From NCBI GenBank assembly GCA_024364735.1, contig JAGFNQ010008806.1, forward strand, positions 124,001 through 188,000: a DNA stretch of 64,000 bases, read 5' to 3'. Shown piece by piece: positions 24,228 to 35,179 of the stretch. Every line of letters begins with the position of its first letter. Within the stretch, counting starts at the first letter, position 1. Below the pieces are notes generated by a model. That model did no database searches. It saw nothing but the letters and a program-made list of their open reading frames with translations, and was not told the origin of the DNA. Origin of the DNA: Boesenbergia rotunda (Eukaryota; Streptophyta; Magnoliopsida; Zingiberales; Zingiberaceae). Made by a program: the position numbers and the translations under genes.

Positions 24228-24934
24228 GTTCCGGAAGGAGACGACGACGATGGCAAGACACTGGAGTTCTGCCCCTATAGAAGTTGTCACGGCGGGGAGG
24301 AACTTAAGGTCCTGCAAAGTCAACACGAGCATTAGGGGACACGCCGGTAGGGGGCCGGCGGAGTCCACTCCGACGCTCAAGTCAGTGTCCGTCCGAGAAG
24401 TAAAGGTAGCGAGAAGTAAAGAATGTGTCTAGAGTCGAGAGAGCGTAACCCCTTTACCGGAAGGGTTGGACTACCTTTTATACTGTTGTCGACAGACTAG
24501 ACGTGCCCCCCGATCGGTGCCACGTCTCTGATACTTAAGCCACGCCCCTACTTCGGCGGTAGCGGGATATCCTTTGAAACGGTCTGCGTCGTTATCACGC
24601 GTCCACTTGTTGCGACATTTAAGGGTCGTGGGGACCTCTTCTTACAGGGATGCTTATCCGTACCGAGAGGGGGGGTCAGTGCTTGAGATCGGTTATTGCA
24701 GGGACTTCACCTCCCGAGATGAGCTCGGGGCCTTTGGCGTCATAACTCCCGAGGTGCTCTCGGGGCCTAACCTCCGGGGTGCTCCCGGGAGGGGTCTTCG
24801 GACTACCTTTCCCGGGCGCGTTTCCTGAGGGGGGCCCTGGGGCCCAGGAAGGGAGGTCGCTTCAATCTGTCAGGTCACGCCCCGCGACTTTCTTCATCCC
24901 TCGTGCTGGGCACGAACTATACAACCCTATCACA
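24228..24934 (-). repeat. 3' LTR of element C
   Basis: About 707 bp, closely matching 33776-34485. GC-rich with repeated CTCCCGAGGTG-type segments near 24710-24800. Confidence 0.92.
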
Positions 24935-24947
24935 AGTCCCTCCCTTC
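24935..24947 (-). promoter_or_regulatory. Polypurine tract of element C
   Basis: The minus strand reads GAAGGGAGGGACT directly before the LTR start TGTGATAGGG. Confidence 0.8.
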
Positions 24948-24949
24948 AA

Positions 24950-25490
24950 GTGTGATCGAAGGAAGTGTGACTGACTGATCAACTAGTACGGAGATGAAGA
25001 AGTCGCGGGCCTTCGCCCTCCTTACTACCCTTGTAGTTATAGGGGGCCTTTGGATTGTAACTTTTATCCCGAGTTCCGAGAAATCCCCGTTAATGGTCTT
25101 ATCCTTTTTCAAAAAGGCTACTTCGACTCTGGAGGGACTACAATGACGTCTGTCTCTTCGTCATAAAGGCGCATGGTTCTTTTACGAGGGCGACGGGTTG
25201 CCCTAGCGAATACTTTATTGCCACGTGACCCAACGGCCATCTCCACGAGCTTTTACGGACATGCGTCGTCCTGGCCTGCTCGCGACAAGCGACTGCCTGT
25301 GTGCGGCGGATTTCTTTCTTTCCACGTGTCTCCTCCCCCTTACGTCCAAGCAAGCGGCTGCCTGAGTATAAGAGGGGAAGGTGCAGATGTTATGCCTACT
25401 TCTGACTTAGCGGCTGGGTGCACTTTGTCTTCTTCTCTCGTAAAGCCTCTCTTGCGTGTGAGTAGTTCGTCTCATTCTTGTCTTTTTTCT
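24950..25490 (+). other. Leader-like region of the antisense ORF in element C
   Basis: GC-rich, non-coding as far as I can see. It ends in a pyrimidine tract and TTTCTTAG that could be a splice acceptor for the ORF that follows. Confidence 0.35.
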
Positions 25491-26850
25491 TAGAGATCAC
25501 GGAAAGCTATCGCGCGGAATGGTATGAGTCCACCTCCTCGAGAGTGAGACCGGAAGCCTTGCAGGCGGCCACCAAGGCCTATGACATTCCGGCCGAGATG
25601 ACAATGGTCATCCCCAAAGTGGGTAAGACGCCCGTGGAGCCCCCTGCAGGCATGTTGACCTTCTTCTTAGGACAGATGGAGTTAGGGCTCCGCTTCCTTA
25701 TCCCCCCTTTTTTCACGAACATAGCCTCCTATTTTGATATCCCGCTTCACCAGATGGCTCCTAATGCCTTCGCCCAGATGGGAGGGACGTATATCGTCTT
25801 CAAGCTTTTTTGATTTTCCTCTGACCCCTCATCTCTTTCATTCTTTCTTCGTCCCAATAGGGTCTAGAGGGGTCTTTAGTTTAACAGCCCGACCGGGCCA
25901 TAGGTTTTTAGGGGGGTTTCCTTGCTCGCATAAAGGGTGGAAGGAGAAATTCTTCTTCATTAAGCTGTCGTCCTTACCTTTCAGTCCCCTGTGTTGGATA
26001 GAGGATTTGCCACCTCCTCCTATTCTAGGGAACTTTCTCCATAGTCCGGTGTACCAGCGTGCTAAGGAGGTGCTCACTGGTATGGAGTTTAGCGGCCCAA
26101 GGCTGGTACAGAGTGAAGAGCTTATGTACCGGGCAGGCCTCAGTCCTAAAGTGACGCGAATCAGCCCTTCCCTAGGTACGTTCATCTTTTTCCTTTAATG
26201 CCTCTTGGTTCTGATTGATATTCTCTCTATCTGGTTTGGGCAGAGGAAGTCATGTTCGCCAAGGTGATGGGCAGACTCATCAGATGGGAGGAGGCCAACA
26301 AGGAGGCACTGAATCCTCCTCCAGCCGCTCCTGACGCTCCACCTGCTTCCGCCGAATCCCCTGAGGAGGCCTACTGTCTCGCCCCGTGGGCTTGCCTCAC
26401 CCGAGAGGGTCAAGGCTACTGTTCCATCCCCATCGGTTGTGAGCCGGGGGCCTTCTGATCAACAGATCGGCCCTGAGGCGGATCTTTCCTCAGGGGGTGG
26501 ATCTTCGCCGAAGGCTGCCCGTCCAGAGGGAATTAGCGTGGGGGCCTCCCCTCCTATTATTTCTTCAGTAGTCCGGTCTGCTGGGCGGCAGAAGAGGCGA
26601 CTCCCCAAGGGCTTGGACCCTTCAAGGAAAAAGTTACGCTTTGCACGTGCCTCTACTCTTCCCTCGGTGCCCGAGGAAGCGACTCTACCCACTGAGGTAG
26701 TAGCCTCTGTACCTGCTCCACCGGTCCCTGCTCCGAAGGTGGTCATCGCAGCGCCTCCGGCCTGCTCCATTGACCCGTCTACATCTTCCAAGGATAAGGA
26801 GGTGTTACGTGCCCAATACCGGATGCGACTGGACCGCCTGAAGAAGAAGT

Positions 26851-28550
26851 TGTTGGTGTAATTTGCACTAATAGTTAAATTTAAGTTTTGATGAATGACA
26901 AATAGGTTAAAGTTAGGCTTGCTTTTGGTTTTGACCTCTTTACTAAGTGTGCAGGGTTGAAAAACTTAGGACCTGACACCAGGTTGAAGTCCAGGGTGGT
27001 TGAGTCCTAGTGGGAAGTCCAGTTGGGTTCGCGAGGCCTGACAACTGGCTGAAGCCCAAGTTGGTTGAAACTTGGTAAAAAGACCAGGGTGGTTGAGCCC
27101 TGGCGGGAAGACCTGGTGGACTAAGAAGTTGAGTAGAGCTGCACGAGGTAAGTAAGGTAAGTCACTGGAGGAGCGAACCAGTGATGACGGGTCCTATTTT
27201 AGGACTGCAGGCGCGGTCCAACTTAGGCCCATTTTGGTGATCTCGGTTGAGTCCTGGTTAGATCCTTATCCAGGTTTGGACGGGGTCTAATTAACTCTAA
27301 AAGCATTCTTATCTTAGTCCATTGCATTAACTCTATTTTACAGGTTTTATTTGATATGTGAACTAATTAGATTTTGTAGGTAAATTTTACAAAATTATTC
27401 CTCATCTAAAGCCTCGGTGGAGGATAAACTCTCATTTAAATTATTCGTATTTCTTATTTTATTTAAGAATAAAATTATAAATTATTCCTCATCTAAAGCC
27501 TCGGTGGAGGATAAACTCTCATTTAAATTATTCGTATTTCTTATTTTATTTGAGAATAAAATTACTCCTACTAATGATAAAATGTTATTCTGTACGAGAG
27601 TTTAAACTTTAAATTATTTTTTTTAAATTTAAGTGGAGCAAAGGATAGAAACGTTATCTTCTTTGAATTATTCCAAAAAAATAGCTTGCTAACTTTATTT
27701 AAATTATTTTTTATTTAAGTGGAGCAAAGGATAGAAACGTTATCTTTTTTGGATTATTCCAAAGAATAGCTTGCTAACTTTATTTAAATTATTTTTTCAA
27801 TTTAAGTGGAGCATTCTTATTTTAATTTAAGTGGAGCATTCTTATCTTAATTTAAGTGGAGCATTTTTAATTAATTCTAAATGCATTCTTATCTTAATTT
27901 AATTAGCTATTTTTAAATTATTTAAGAATAACTTGCTGATGGATAAAGTTTGGGCTGAGAAGATCATGCATCGGATTGAATATTGGCAGCTCGAGGCACT
28001 ATAAAAAGAAGCAAGCGAGCCCTCTAAAGACATATATTTTTTTAAAGTCTGGTTCAAGCTTTGGCGCTCTCTGGCTTCCACGCTCCTCTGCTGCAGTTTG
28101 TGCTTTGACTCGACGTTGTCCGACTGCTGCCGGAAGATCGCTCCCAACACCCAAGCTGTTTCAGATAATCTTAAGTGTTGGGTAACTTATTTTTATTTGT
28201 TCTATCTGCACTGAAATTATTTTAAGGGGGAAGTGTAGGGTTGTTACACTTCCGCCTAATCTTGTATTCGAATCGCTCTATCGGGAGTTTACCGGTAGAG
28301 AATTTTAGTGGATTGCCCACAGGAAAGGTTCAAGGAGCCTGGGCCTTCGAGTAGGAGTCGCCGAAGGCTCCGAACGAAGTAAAACTCATCGCTTATTTTT
28401 TATTATTTTTCGCTTTCGTGTTTCATTTTAATTCTTCCGCCGTGCACGTTTTTCAAAGCATCGTACGATTTTCTATTGACTCTGATTTTAAAATGAAAGG
28501 TTTAAAGGTCACGTGATTCACCCCCCCTTCTCACATGCATCGGTCCTACA
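26851..28550 (+). mobile_element. Solo LTR inside the antisense ORF of element C
   Basis: Begins TGTTGGTGTAATTTGC and ends ATCGGTCCTACA, with the exact duplication GAAGT at 26846-26850 and 28551-28555. Its ends match those of element B's LTR on the opposite strand (TGTTGGTGCAAGTTGC; CCGGTCCTACA), so it is a relative. No interior remains. Confidence 0.92.
27392..27870. repeat. Tandem duplications inside the solo LTR
   Basis: Two nearly identical 87-bp units start at 27392 and 27479 (AAATTATTCCTCATCTAAAG). Two units with GGAGCAAAGGATAGAAACG follow (about 27620-27790), then three short units around AAGTGGAGCATTCTTAT. The short plus-strand frame at 27417-27605 is a product of the duplication. 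Confidence 0.85.
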
Positions 28551-29664
28551 GAAGTTGGACGCAGCATTGGAGGCCTCCATGCAATCCTTCCCCCCGGTGC
28601 AGTTCAAGGAGATTCCGGCCGAGGGGGTCGTGTTCGAGGAAACTTCTAGCTCCGAGGAAGACGATTCCGACTCCTCCAGTCTGCCCCCGGAAGCCCCCAC
28701 CATCGAGCCACTCCCCGTCCGAGTTCGCCGCGACCTAAGGGGCGCGGGAGTACCTCTGGAGGGGCGGCAGTACATGTTTCGGTGGGCCCACTCACCACTC
28801 TTCGGGAGACTCTCCTGAAGGTACAGATCACTATTGCATTGGATGTTCTCTCGTCAATTACCTGACTTCTTGCGGCAATGGCAGGCCGCTGAGGATTTCG
28901 TGATAGCCGGTCGGGGTCTGTATTCCTGGCCCTGGGTTGAAGCTATGCTCCGCCGAGCATTGAGGGCACAGGCTACAGCTGACCACGAGCGTCGGGCAGG
29001 ATTGATGTAGGCGGGGGTCAGCAGGGCTCTCCGGGTGAAGGTCGATCACCTGATGAACCTCTTGCAAGACAAGGAGCAGACTCTTCAAAATTCCCAACAC
29101 AGAGAATGTCTGGCATCCGAAAAGTCTGTGAGTGTCACCAAGGACCTGCTCCAGGTGACGCAGGAGAGAGACCAGCTCTAGGCGAGGGAGAGGGAGTTGT
29201 TGGGTGACATCCGACTCAAGGTAGCCTCGGTCGAGAGACTGAACTCGCGTAGTCAGGATCAGGCGCAATAGCTTAGTCAGAAGGAGTCTGATCTCCTGAT
29301 GGCCACCGACTGCGCGTCCGTCCTGGAGGATGACTTAGTCCAGGCTTGGTCGGATGAGCATGCCACGTCGGAGAGACTCAAAGAGGCCTTGGCTGAGCAG
29401 GCGGAGATGTCTGCCGAGCTGGAATGGTTGAAACGTTCGTACGAGGCTACTGAGGTCGAGCTCCTTACCCTTCGAGTTGCCTGAGCTTCTAGTTCTATGG
29501 AAGCCGAGGCAGGTTTCAAGGTGAAGTTTCTGGAGTCGGATGAGTTCCGTACCCTCGTAGCCGACCAAGTAATGCAGCGCCTGTAGCAGGGCTTCCACGG
29601 GGCTATCGATGAGTTGAAGAAGGATCAGCTCCTCCCTCCTGATGCAGACCCGCGATTGTAAGGG

Positions 29665-31030
29665 CCCCATTTTTACTTGGGGTCGGGACCCATTGTATTA
29701 ATTTTTGAACTAACGCAATCACTTTTACTATTCCTTGTGTATGTGCCTTTGCTCACTGCGTCCCATGTCTTCGCTTTATAGGCTTAATGAACAGTTTGCT
29801 TGTTTCGAGGTTGATCCTAAGGGCAGGTCCCCTCTGGAAATTCTACAAACTCAAACTTCACACCCGCATTTATGTTCATGACAGGTTTCCTTCTGGAGTA
29901 GGTGGGCGGATCCCGAACCGTCACCTCCTCCTTATTCGCAATCTTATTGAATGGACCCATAAAGTGTCGCAGGTTCCAAGGTGCATCAAGGGCGCGTTGG
30001 TCGAAACGACGCTTCGGCGTCTATTGTCGTTTGGCGTCCTCCTTGCATTAACTGCATTGAGAGGCAGCCTTCAATATAAATAGGGGGAGAGGGGTGTGGC
30101 GTTTCCTTCATCCCTTTTGTCCGCTTGCTTCTTTGTGGTGTGATGCCACCTCTCTTCCCTTCATCTTTGCCAGTGTCCCAGCGGTCTAATACCAGAAAGG
30201 CGGTAGTGTTCCTGGCTGAGGGACCCCTCCGAGGTAGAGTCTGTTGTATCGTTACCCTCACCGGGGAGCATGGTGGAGATGAGGTCTAGGGTCTCGTTGA
30301 AGATCCTGGAGGATGTGGGACTCCTAGGCTATCTGAAGAGTCCAGAAAAGACCTTACATGGCCCGCCAGGGGGCATGGAGGAGATGACGTATCCTGATGG
30401 TTGCCTTCTCCTGCGTCAGCAAACGCCATCCTCTTCTAGATCCTTCTTTTCCCCATGTTTTGGGCGGAGGATGACGTTTATGGGATACGTCGTCACTAAG
30501 AGGGGAGGGGTCACAGCTGCTAGTTTTTCTCTTTCTCTTTCTTATTTTCGTTGAGAGATGGCGGCTGCTGTTCCCCCTCCTCTGCTAAGGCAATTCTTCG
30601 TTGCGTCTTTATATGCTCCGGAGAGAAATTGCAATCGCTATTTCCCCTCCTCTTTTTTCTGCCTTTTGAATGTTGTACTCTGATGCGGAAAGAGGAGGGT
30701 CTTCGAATGGGGTTGAGCTACTCATGTGTTACCTCAGACATCCCTCTCCGTCACCGACTACTTGGATGGAATGCCCAGAAAGTGGAGAAGAGTCAAGGAT
30801 CCTGTCGATGGGTTTCCGCATTTGGCGTACTTAGAAGGGGGTTCCGAGCCTAGCGACCCCTGTGTGTGTACGCCCGGATTATTCTTTGGAGTGTTTTGCT
30901 TACGTTCCCTTGGCTGGGCATGCTACTTTACCGTTGCCTCCGTAGAGTCCACCCGTCCCGGGCGCTCGGGATATCATGGGGTATCCTGGTTTGCATCCTT
31001 GGTGGGGAGTTTGAAACAACCCGTCCCACG
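29665..31030. other. Unidentified interior of element C
   Basis: No reverse transcriptase, RNase H or integrase motif visible on either strand. Short frames only. This is where pol would be expected next to protease in a complete element. Confidence 0.5.
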
Positions 31031-31565
31031 CCTAAGTGCCCCGGGCATCGGCTACACCGCGGGGCATTAGAGTTTTGGATACTTGGTCAGGCGCATATGT
31101 CCCAGGCCAAGCCTAAGTACCTCGAGCATCGGCTGTACCACGAGACATTAGGGTTTTGGATACTTGGTCGAGCGCGTAGGTCCCAGACCAGGCCTAAGTA
31201 CCCAGGGCATTGGCTACACCACGAGGCATTAGCGTTTTCGATACTTGGTTGGGCGCGTAGGTCCCAGACCAAGCCTAAATACCCCGGGCATATGCTGCGC
31301 CGCGAGGCATTAGGGTTTTGGATACTTGGTCGGGCGCGTATGTCCCAGACCAAGCCTAAGTACCCCGGGCATAGGCTGCGCCGCGAGACATTAGGGTTTT
31401 GGATACTTGGTCGGGCGCGTAGGTCCCAGACCAAGCCTAAGTACCCGTGGTATAGGCTGCGCCGCGAGGCATTAGGGTTTTGGATACTTGGTCGGGCGTG
31501 TATGTCCCAGACCAAGCCTAAGTACCCCGGGCATCGGCTGCACCACGAGGTATTAGGGTTTTTTA
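31030..31565. repeat. 81-bp tandem array in element C
   Basis: Six to seven units containing GGGTTTTGGATACTTGGTCG and CCCAGACCAAGCCTAAGTAC; consecutive unit starts are 81 bp apart (31073, 31154). Since 81 is 27 codons, open frames run through the array on both strands (27-residue repeats). Tandem arrays near the 3' part of Tat/Ogre-type elements are known as a source of satellite DNA. Confidence 0.9.
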
Positions 31566-31746
31566 ATTCCTTAGTGGCGCATTATCATTTTGAAAAAAAC
31601 ATCTCCTTTTATTACTTGATTTTGCTCCGAGAGCACAGAGAGACACATACAGATGTTCTAAATAAAGTGCAAATCTTACCAAGACCAGAAGGGTCCGAGA
31701 CCACAGCCGGGCCGGGACTTCCTGAGTTTTTTCCCTTCTCCTCCAA

Positions 31747-33720
31747 CTAGTCTTCCAGGCCTTTCGGGTTCTTCCAAGACTCTGTTCTGACCTCTCCATT
31801 GTAGCACCGCCGAGACACCAGCTGGTCTCCTCGGACTTCAACCATCCGGTCGCCTACTAGGAGCTTTATCTTCTGGTGGTAAACAGAGACCACCGCCTGG
31901 AAAGTGTTGAGCGCAGGGCGACCCAGGATGACATTGTAGGAGGAGGGCACGTCTACGATCAAGAAGGGAGTCTTCCGGGTTCTTTCGAGCCTATCACTGC
32001 CCAATGAGAGTGACAAAGGTGATTTGCCCCACCGGCTGTACTCGATTTCCTGGTAACCCAAATAGCGGAGTCGAGACCGGGAGCAGTTCCTCCTTATCTA
32101 TCTGCATCTGACCCAAGCCTCCTTGTACATATGTTCACGGAACTTCCTGTGTCTACAAAGATACGCTTAACCTCATAGTTAGCAATACGAGCCACGATCA
32201 CTATGACATCTTCATGGGGAGCTTCTACTTCTTCAAGGTCGGATGACCCAAAAGATATTGTAGGGCCGACTCTTGACTCTGGCTTGTCCCGATGGAGTAA
32301 TTTTTCAATCGCCGGGTATAATAATTCCTGGCCCGGTTGGAGTCCCCTCCAGTAGGTCCCTCGGAGATAACTCCAACATGACCCGAAGGTGGACCCCGCA
32401 TGAGGGCCTTGCCCTTCTGGGGGTCTCTCTCCAAGGAGAGAGATCTTTGGAGTGTAGGCCCCCGACTCCTACCTCGCGATCGTGATCGAGACCGAGGTCG
32501 GGCCTCGTTTCCCCCGACATGCTATCGCCGCGGAGAGAAACTTCGCCTGGGAGACCTTCTGCGATACTCTGATTTATTCCACTTTCTTCGAGGTTTAGTG
32601 TCTACCTCCTTGCTAAACTTCTTCTTCAAGGTGTGGCACTCTTCAGTGGAATGTGTTGAGCTGTCATGGTAACCACAATACCTTGGTGACGGTTCTGGCA
32701 GCTCGGTGTCCATCGTCTCCACCATCCGGCGCCTACCAGCCCAATAATCTTTCCCGGGGTGAGGTTCCTTTCCGCAGGCCAGGGTCGGGGGCTCCCTCCT
32801 GTCTAATCGGGGAACCGCCGGAGGGGGGGGGCTCTGACAGGGTCTTTGCGCCGGGCATATTGTACTTCTTCCACATTGACATGCTTGACGGAGCGCCCCA
32901 GCAAATCATCGAAACTGGAAGGGGGCTTCCTTACCAAGGATCGGAAGAAGTCCCCTTCAGCGACCCCTTGGGTACAGACACTGATGAGTATCTTTGATGT
33001 TGCACTAGGCACGTCCTGCGCCACCCGGTTGAACCTCTGGATGTACTCCTTGAGCGGTTCCTTAGGCTTCTACTTGAGGGCGAACAGGTTAAGTGTCGTC
33101 TTCTGGTAGCGACGGCTGCTCGCAAAATGGTGGAGGAAGGCTGTCTTGAACTCCACAAAGGAGTTGATAGAACCTTGTGACAGCCTCTGGAACCACCACT
33201 AAGCTGCTCCAGACAGGGTGTTCAAGAATACACGACACTTCACACAGTCAGTATATTGGTGCAGGAGTGCCGCATTCTCGAATTTACAGATGTGATCCTT
33301 TGGATCCGTCTTCCCATCATAATCAGGGATCCCCCGCCCACGGAACTGTTTGGGCATGGGGACTTCAACAATCTCGGACGAGAAGGGTGTAGAGGGGACC
33401 TTATGAGAGGTTTTGGGTTCATCCCTCTTCCCCTGTCCTTCTTCGTGCCTTTGGGCGCTGAAGGCCACCGAGTGGGCCTTCTCAAAGTCTCCGGGAGATT
33501 CTCTCTGGAGGCCCGGGGCTGCTCCTTCCTGTCGCCTCGCAGGGGTAACGGATCTCGGTGAATGCAAGACAGAGACTCTGGGGATCTCCTCCCTCGCCGG
33601 ATCCCCTTGTCGCGGGATGACCTATTCAACTTGGTGTTGCTCCAACGCTTCCTTGATGGCGTTAGCCACCAGACGGTCAAGTTCCTCTCTTGTGAGGGCA
33701 AGGGGTTGTTCCTTCGATAC
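31747..33720 (-). pseudogene. Gag-protease remnant of element C (Ty3/gypsy)
   Basis: The Gag core runs from MPKQFRGRGIPDYDG through KDHICKFENAALLHQ, WWFQRL and LKEYIQRFNRVAQDV to FFRSL..PPSSFDDLL, typical of gypsy Gag. A Cys/His motif, YCGYHDSSTHSTEECHTLK, follows near 32620-32680. The aspartic protease site VDTGSSVNI is at about 32130-32156 (DTG at 32145-32153), and the frame 31747-32061 contains VPSSYNVILGRPALNTFQAV. Damage: in-frame TAGs at 33199-33201 and 33070-33072, both explicable as CAG-to-TAG, and a frame change near the 9-G run at about 32823-32831. Nothing resembling reverse transcriptase follows. Confidence 0.85.
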
Positions 33721-33755
33721 TGTCATCGGTGCTCCTTCCGGTGCTTTGCTAGTTT

Positions 33756-33773
33756 CCTACAAACGACGCCAAA
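33756..33773 (-). promoter_or_regulatory. Primer binding site of element C
   Basis: The minus strand reads TTTGGCGTCGTTTGTAGG two bases after the 5' LTR. It resembles the TTTGGCGCCG site of Tat/Athila-type gypsy elements with one C-to-T change. Confidence 0.75.
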
Positions 33774-33775
33774 TT

Positions 33776-34485
33776 TGTTCCGGAAGGAGTCGACGACGAT
33801 GGCCAAGTACTATGAGTTCTGCCCCGGTAGAAGTTGTCACGGCGGGGAGGAACTTAGGGTCCTGTAAGTCAACACGAGCGTTAGGGGACACGCCGGTAGG
33901 GGTCCGGCAGAGTCCACTCCGACGCTCAAGTCAGTGTCCGTCCGAGAAGTAAAGGTAGTGAGAAGTAAAGAATGTGTCTAGAGTCGAGAGAGCGTAACCC
34001 CTTTACTGGAAGAGTTGGACTACCTTTTATACTGCTGTCGACAGACTAGATGTGCCCCCTGATCGGTGTCACGTCTCCGATACTTAAGTCATGCCCCCTA
34101 CTTCGGCGGTAGCGGGATATCCTTTGAAACGGTCTGCGCCGTTATCACGCGTCCACTTGTTGCGACATTTAAGGGTCGTGGGGACCTCTTCTTACGGGGA
34201 TGCTTATCCGTACCGAGAGGGGGGGTCAGTGCCTAAGGTCGGTTATTGCGGGGACTCCACCTCCCGAGGTGAACTTGGGGCCTTTGGCGCCATAACTCTC
34301 GAGGTGCTCTCGGGGCCTAACCTCCCGGGGTGCTCCCGGGAGGGGTCTTCGGACTACCTTTCCCGAGCGTGTTTCTTGAGGGGGGCCTTGGGGCCCAGGA
34401 AAGGAGATCGCTTCGATCTGTTAGGTCGTACCCCACGACTTTCTTCATCCCTTGTGCCGAGCACGGACTATACAATCCTATCACA
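33776..34485 (-). repeat. 5' LTR of element C
   Basis: About 710 bp, starting TGTTCCGGAAGGAG and ending CCTATCACA on the plus strand. Pairs with 24228-24934. Confidence 0.92.
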
Positions 34486-34514
34486 TACGTTGTATGTGTA
34501 ATATAATAAATGGT

Positions 34515-35000
34515 AAATTTTATGTCACCCTAAGATATGAAAATTTATTTTGTTAAAATTTAAAATATTTTTTAAGTTTGATTAATTATTTTCTAAAATT
34601 TCAATTTTAAATTATAATTATAGATTTATCTTTAAATTTATGTTTTTAAGATTTATGATATATTTTTTTAATTTTTAAAATTTAAAAGATAAGAAATTGA
34701 AAATTACTTATAAGTCTTGAATTTTTTTGAGTGGAAATAAAAAAAAGATATCAATGTAATTTAATTTTGAACTTTACTAAATTAATTGAGAGTTGGTTAA
34801 TAAATGGTATAAATTTTTGTTAAATAGTAAGATTAATTTTAACATTTGTTAAAATGATTATAGTATTAATGAAAATCATCGGTGAACAAGTTAATTTATA
34901 AAAAACTAAAAGGTCCTTTTGATATTTTTTATATATAATATTCTTTGAACAATAATAAAAAATAAAGAGCATCATTTTCTTTTCTTTTTAATTATTTCTA
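34515..35000 (+). repeat. AT-rich segment, right copy of a diverged direct duplication
   Basis: Co-linear with 23505-24223, and immediately upstream of the clathrin light chain promoter region. Confidence 0.75.
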
Positions 35001-35051
35001 GATTCTAAAGCATTTATAGAATTTTGAAAATATAGAGGTAATATGGAAAAT

Positions 35052-35060
35052 TATATAAAT
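35052..35060 (+). promoter_or_regulatory. Candidate TATA box of the clathrin light chain gene
   Basis: TATATAAAT lies about 120 bp before the start codon, at the boundary between AT-rich DNA and a pyrimidine-rich 5' leader. Placement is plausible but unproven. Confidence 0.4.
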
Positions 35061-35179
35061 TAGTGGGGTCAAGTGAAAGTTTTCGATATAGTTCCACAGC
35101 CGCGCAGCCGGGGAACTGCTCCGCTGCTTCCTTTTGTCGTCGGCTTCCTTCGCCGCTCTCTCACGAGAGAGGAGGAATC

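Larger units (their letters stand above)
25490..29662 (+). pseudogene. Antisense ORF of element C: plant-transposon domain plus coiled coil
   Basis: Read on the plus strand, opposite to gag. The first block (about 25496-25812) has LTFFLGQMELGLRFLIPPFF and MAPNAFAQMGG, as in the plant 'putative gypsy-type transposon' domain (Transposase_28). A second block (about 25859-26180) continues after a short intron-like gap, with GWKEKFFFIKL. A Pro/Ser-rich stretch follows (26239-26850). The solo LTR 26851-28550 then cuts the frame at KKK|LDAALEAS; the frame resumes at 28556 with an acidic segment and a long Glu/Leu-rich coiled-coil region (about 28860-29662) containing several in-frame stops. Antisense ORFs of this kind are known from Tat-lineage elements; their role is unknown. 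Confidence 0.7.
24228..34485 (-). mobile_element. Ty3/gypsy-type LTR element C, gag-pro plus antisense ORF, no visible pol
   Basis: LTRs at 24228-24934 and 33776-34485 begin (T)GTTCCGGAAGGAG and end CCTATCACA on the plus strand. TACG repeats at 24224-24227 and 34486-34489 are the likely target duplication; the first T of the left LTR seems lost. A TTTGGCGTCGTTTG primer site and a purine tract give minus-strand orientation. Interior order (minus): gag, zinc knuckle, protease, an 81-bp tandem array, unidentified DNA, then an ORF on the opposite strand. No reverse transcriptase, RNase H or integrase motif was found. Primer site, gag type and antisense ORF fit the Tat lineage. A 1.7-kb solo LTR lies inside. 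Confidence 0.88.

Noticed and set aside
30866..31750. A 294-aa plus-strand frame
   Set aside because: Most of it is the 81-bp tandem array; the opposite strand is equally open, and no domain is visible.
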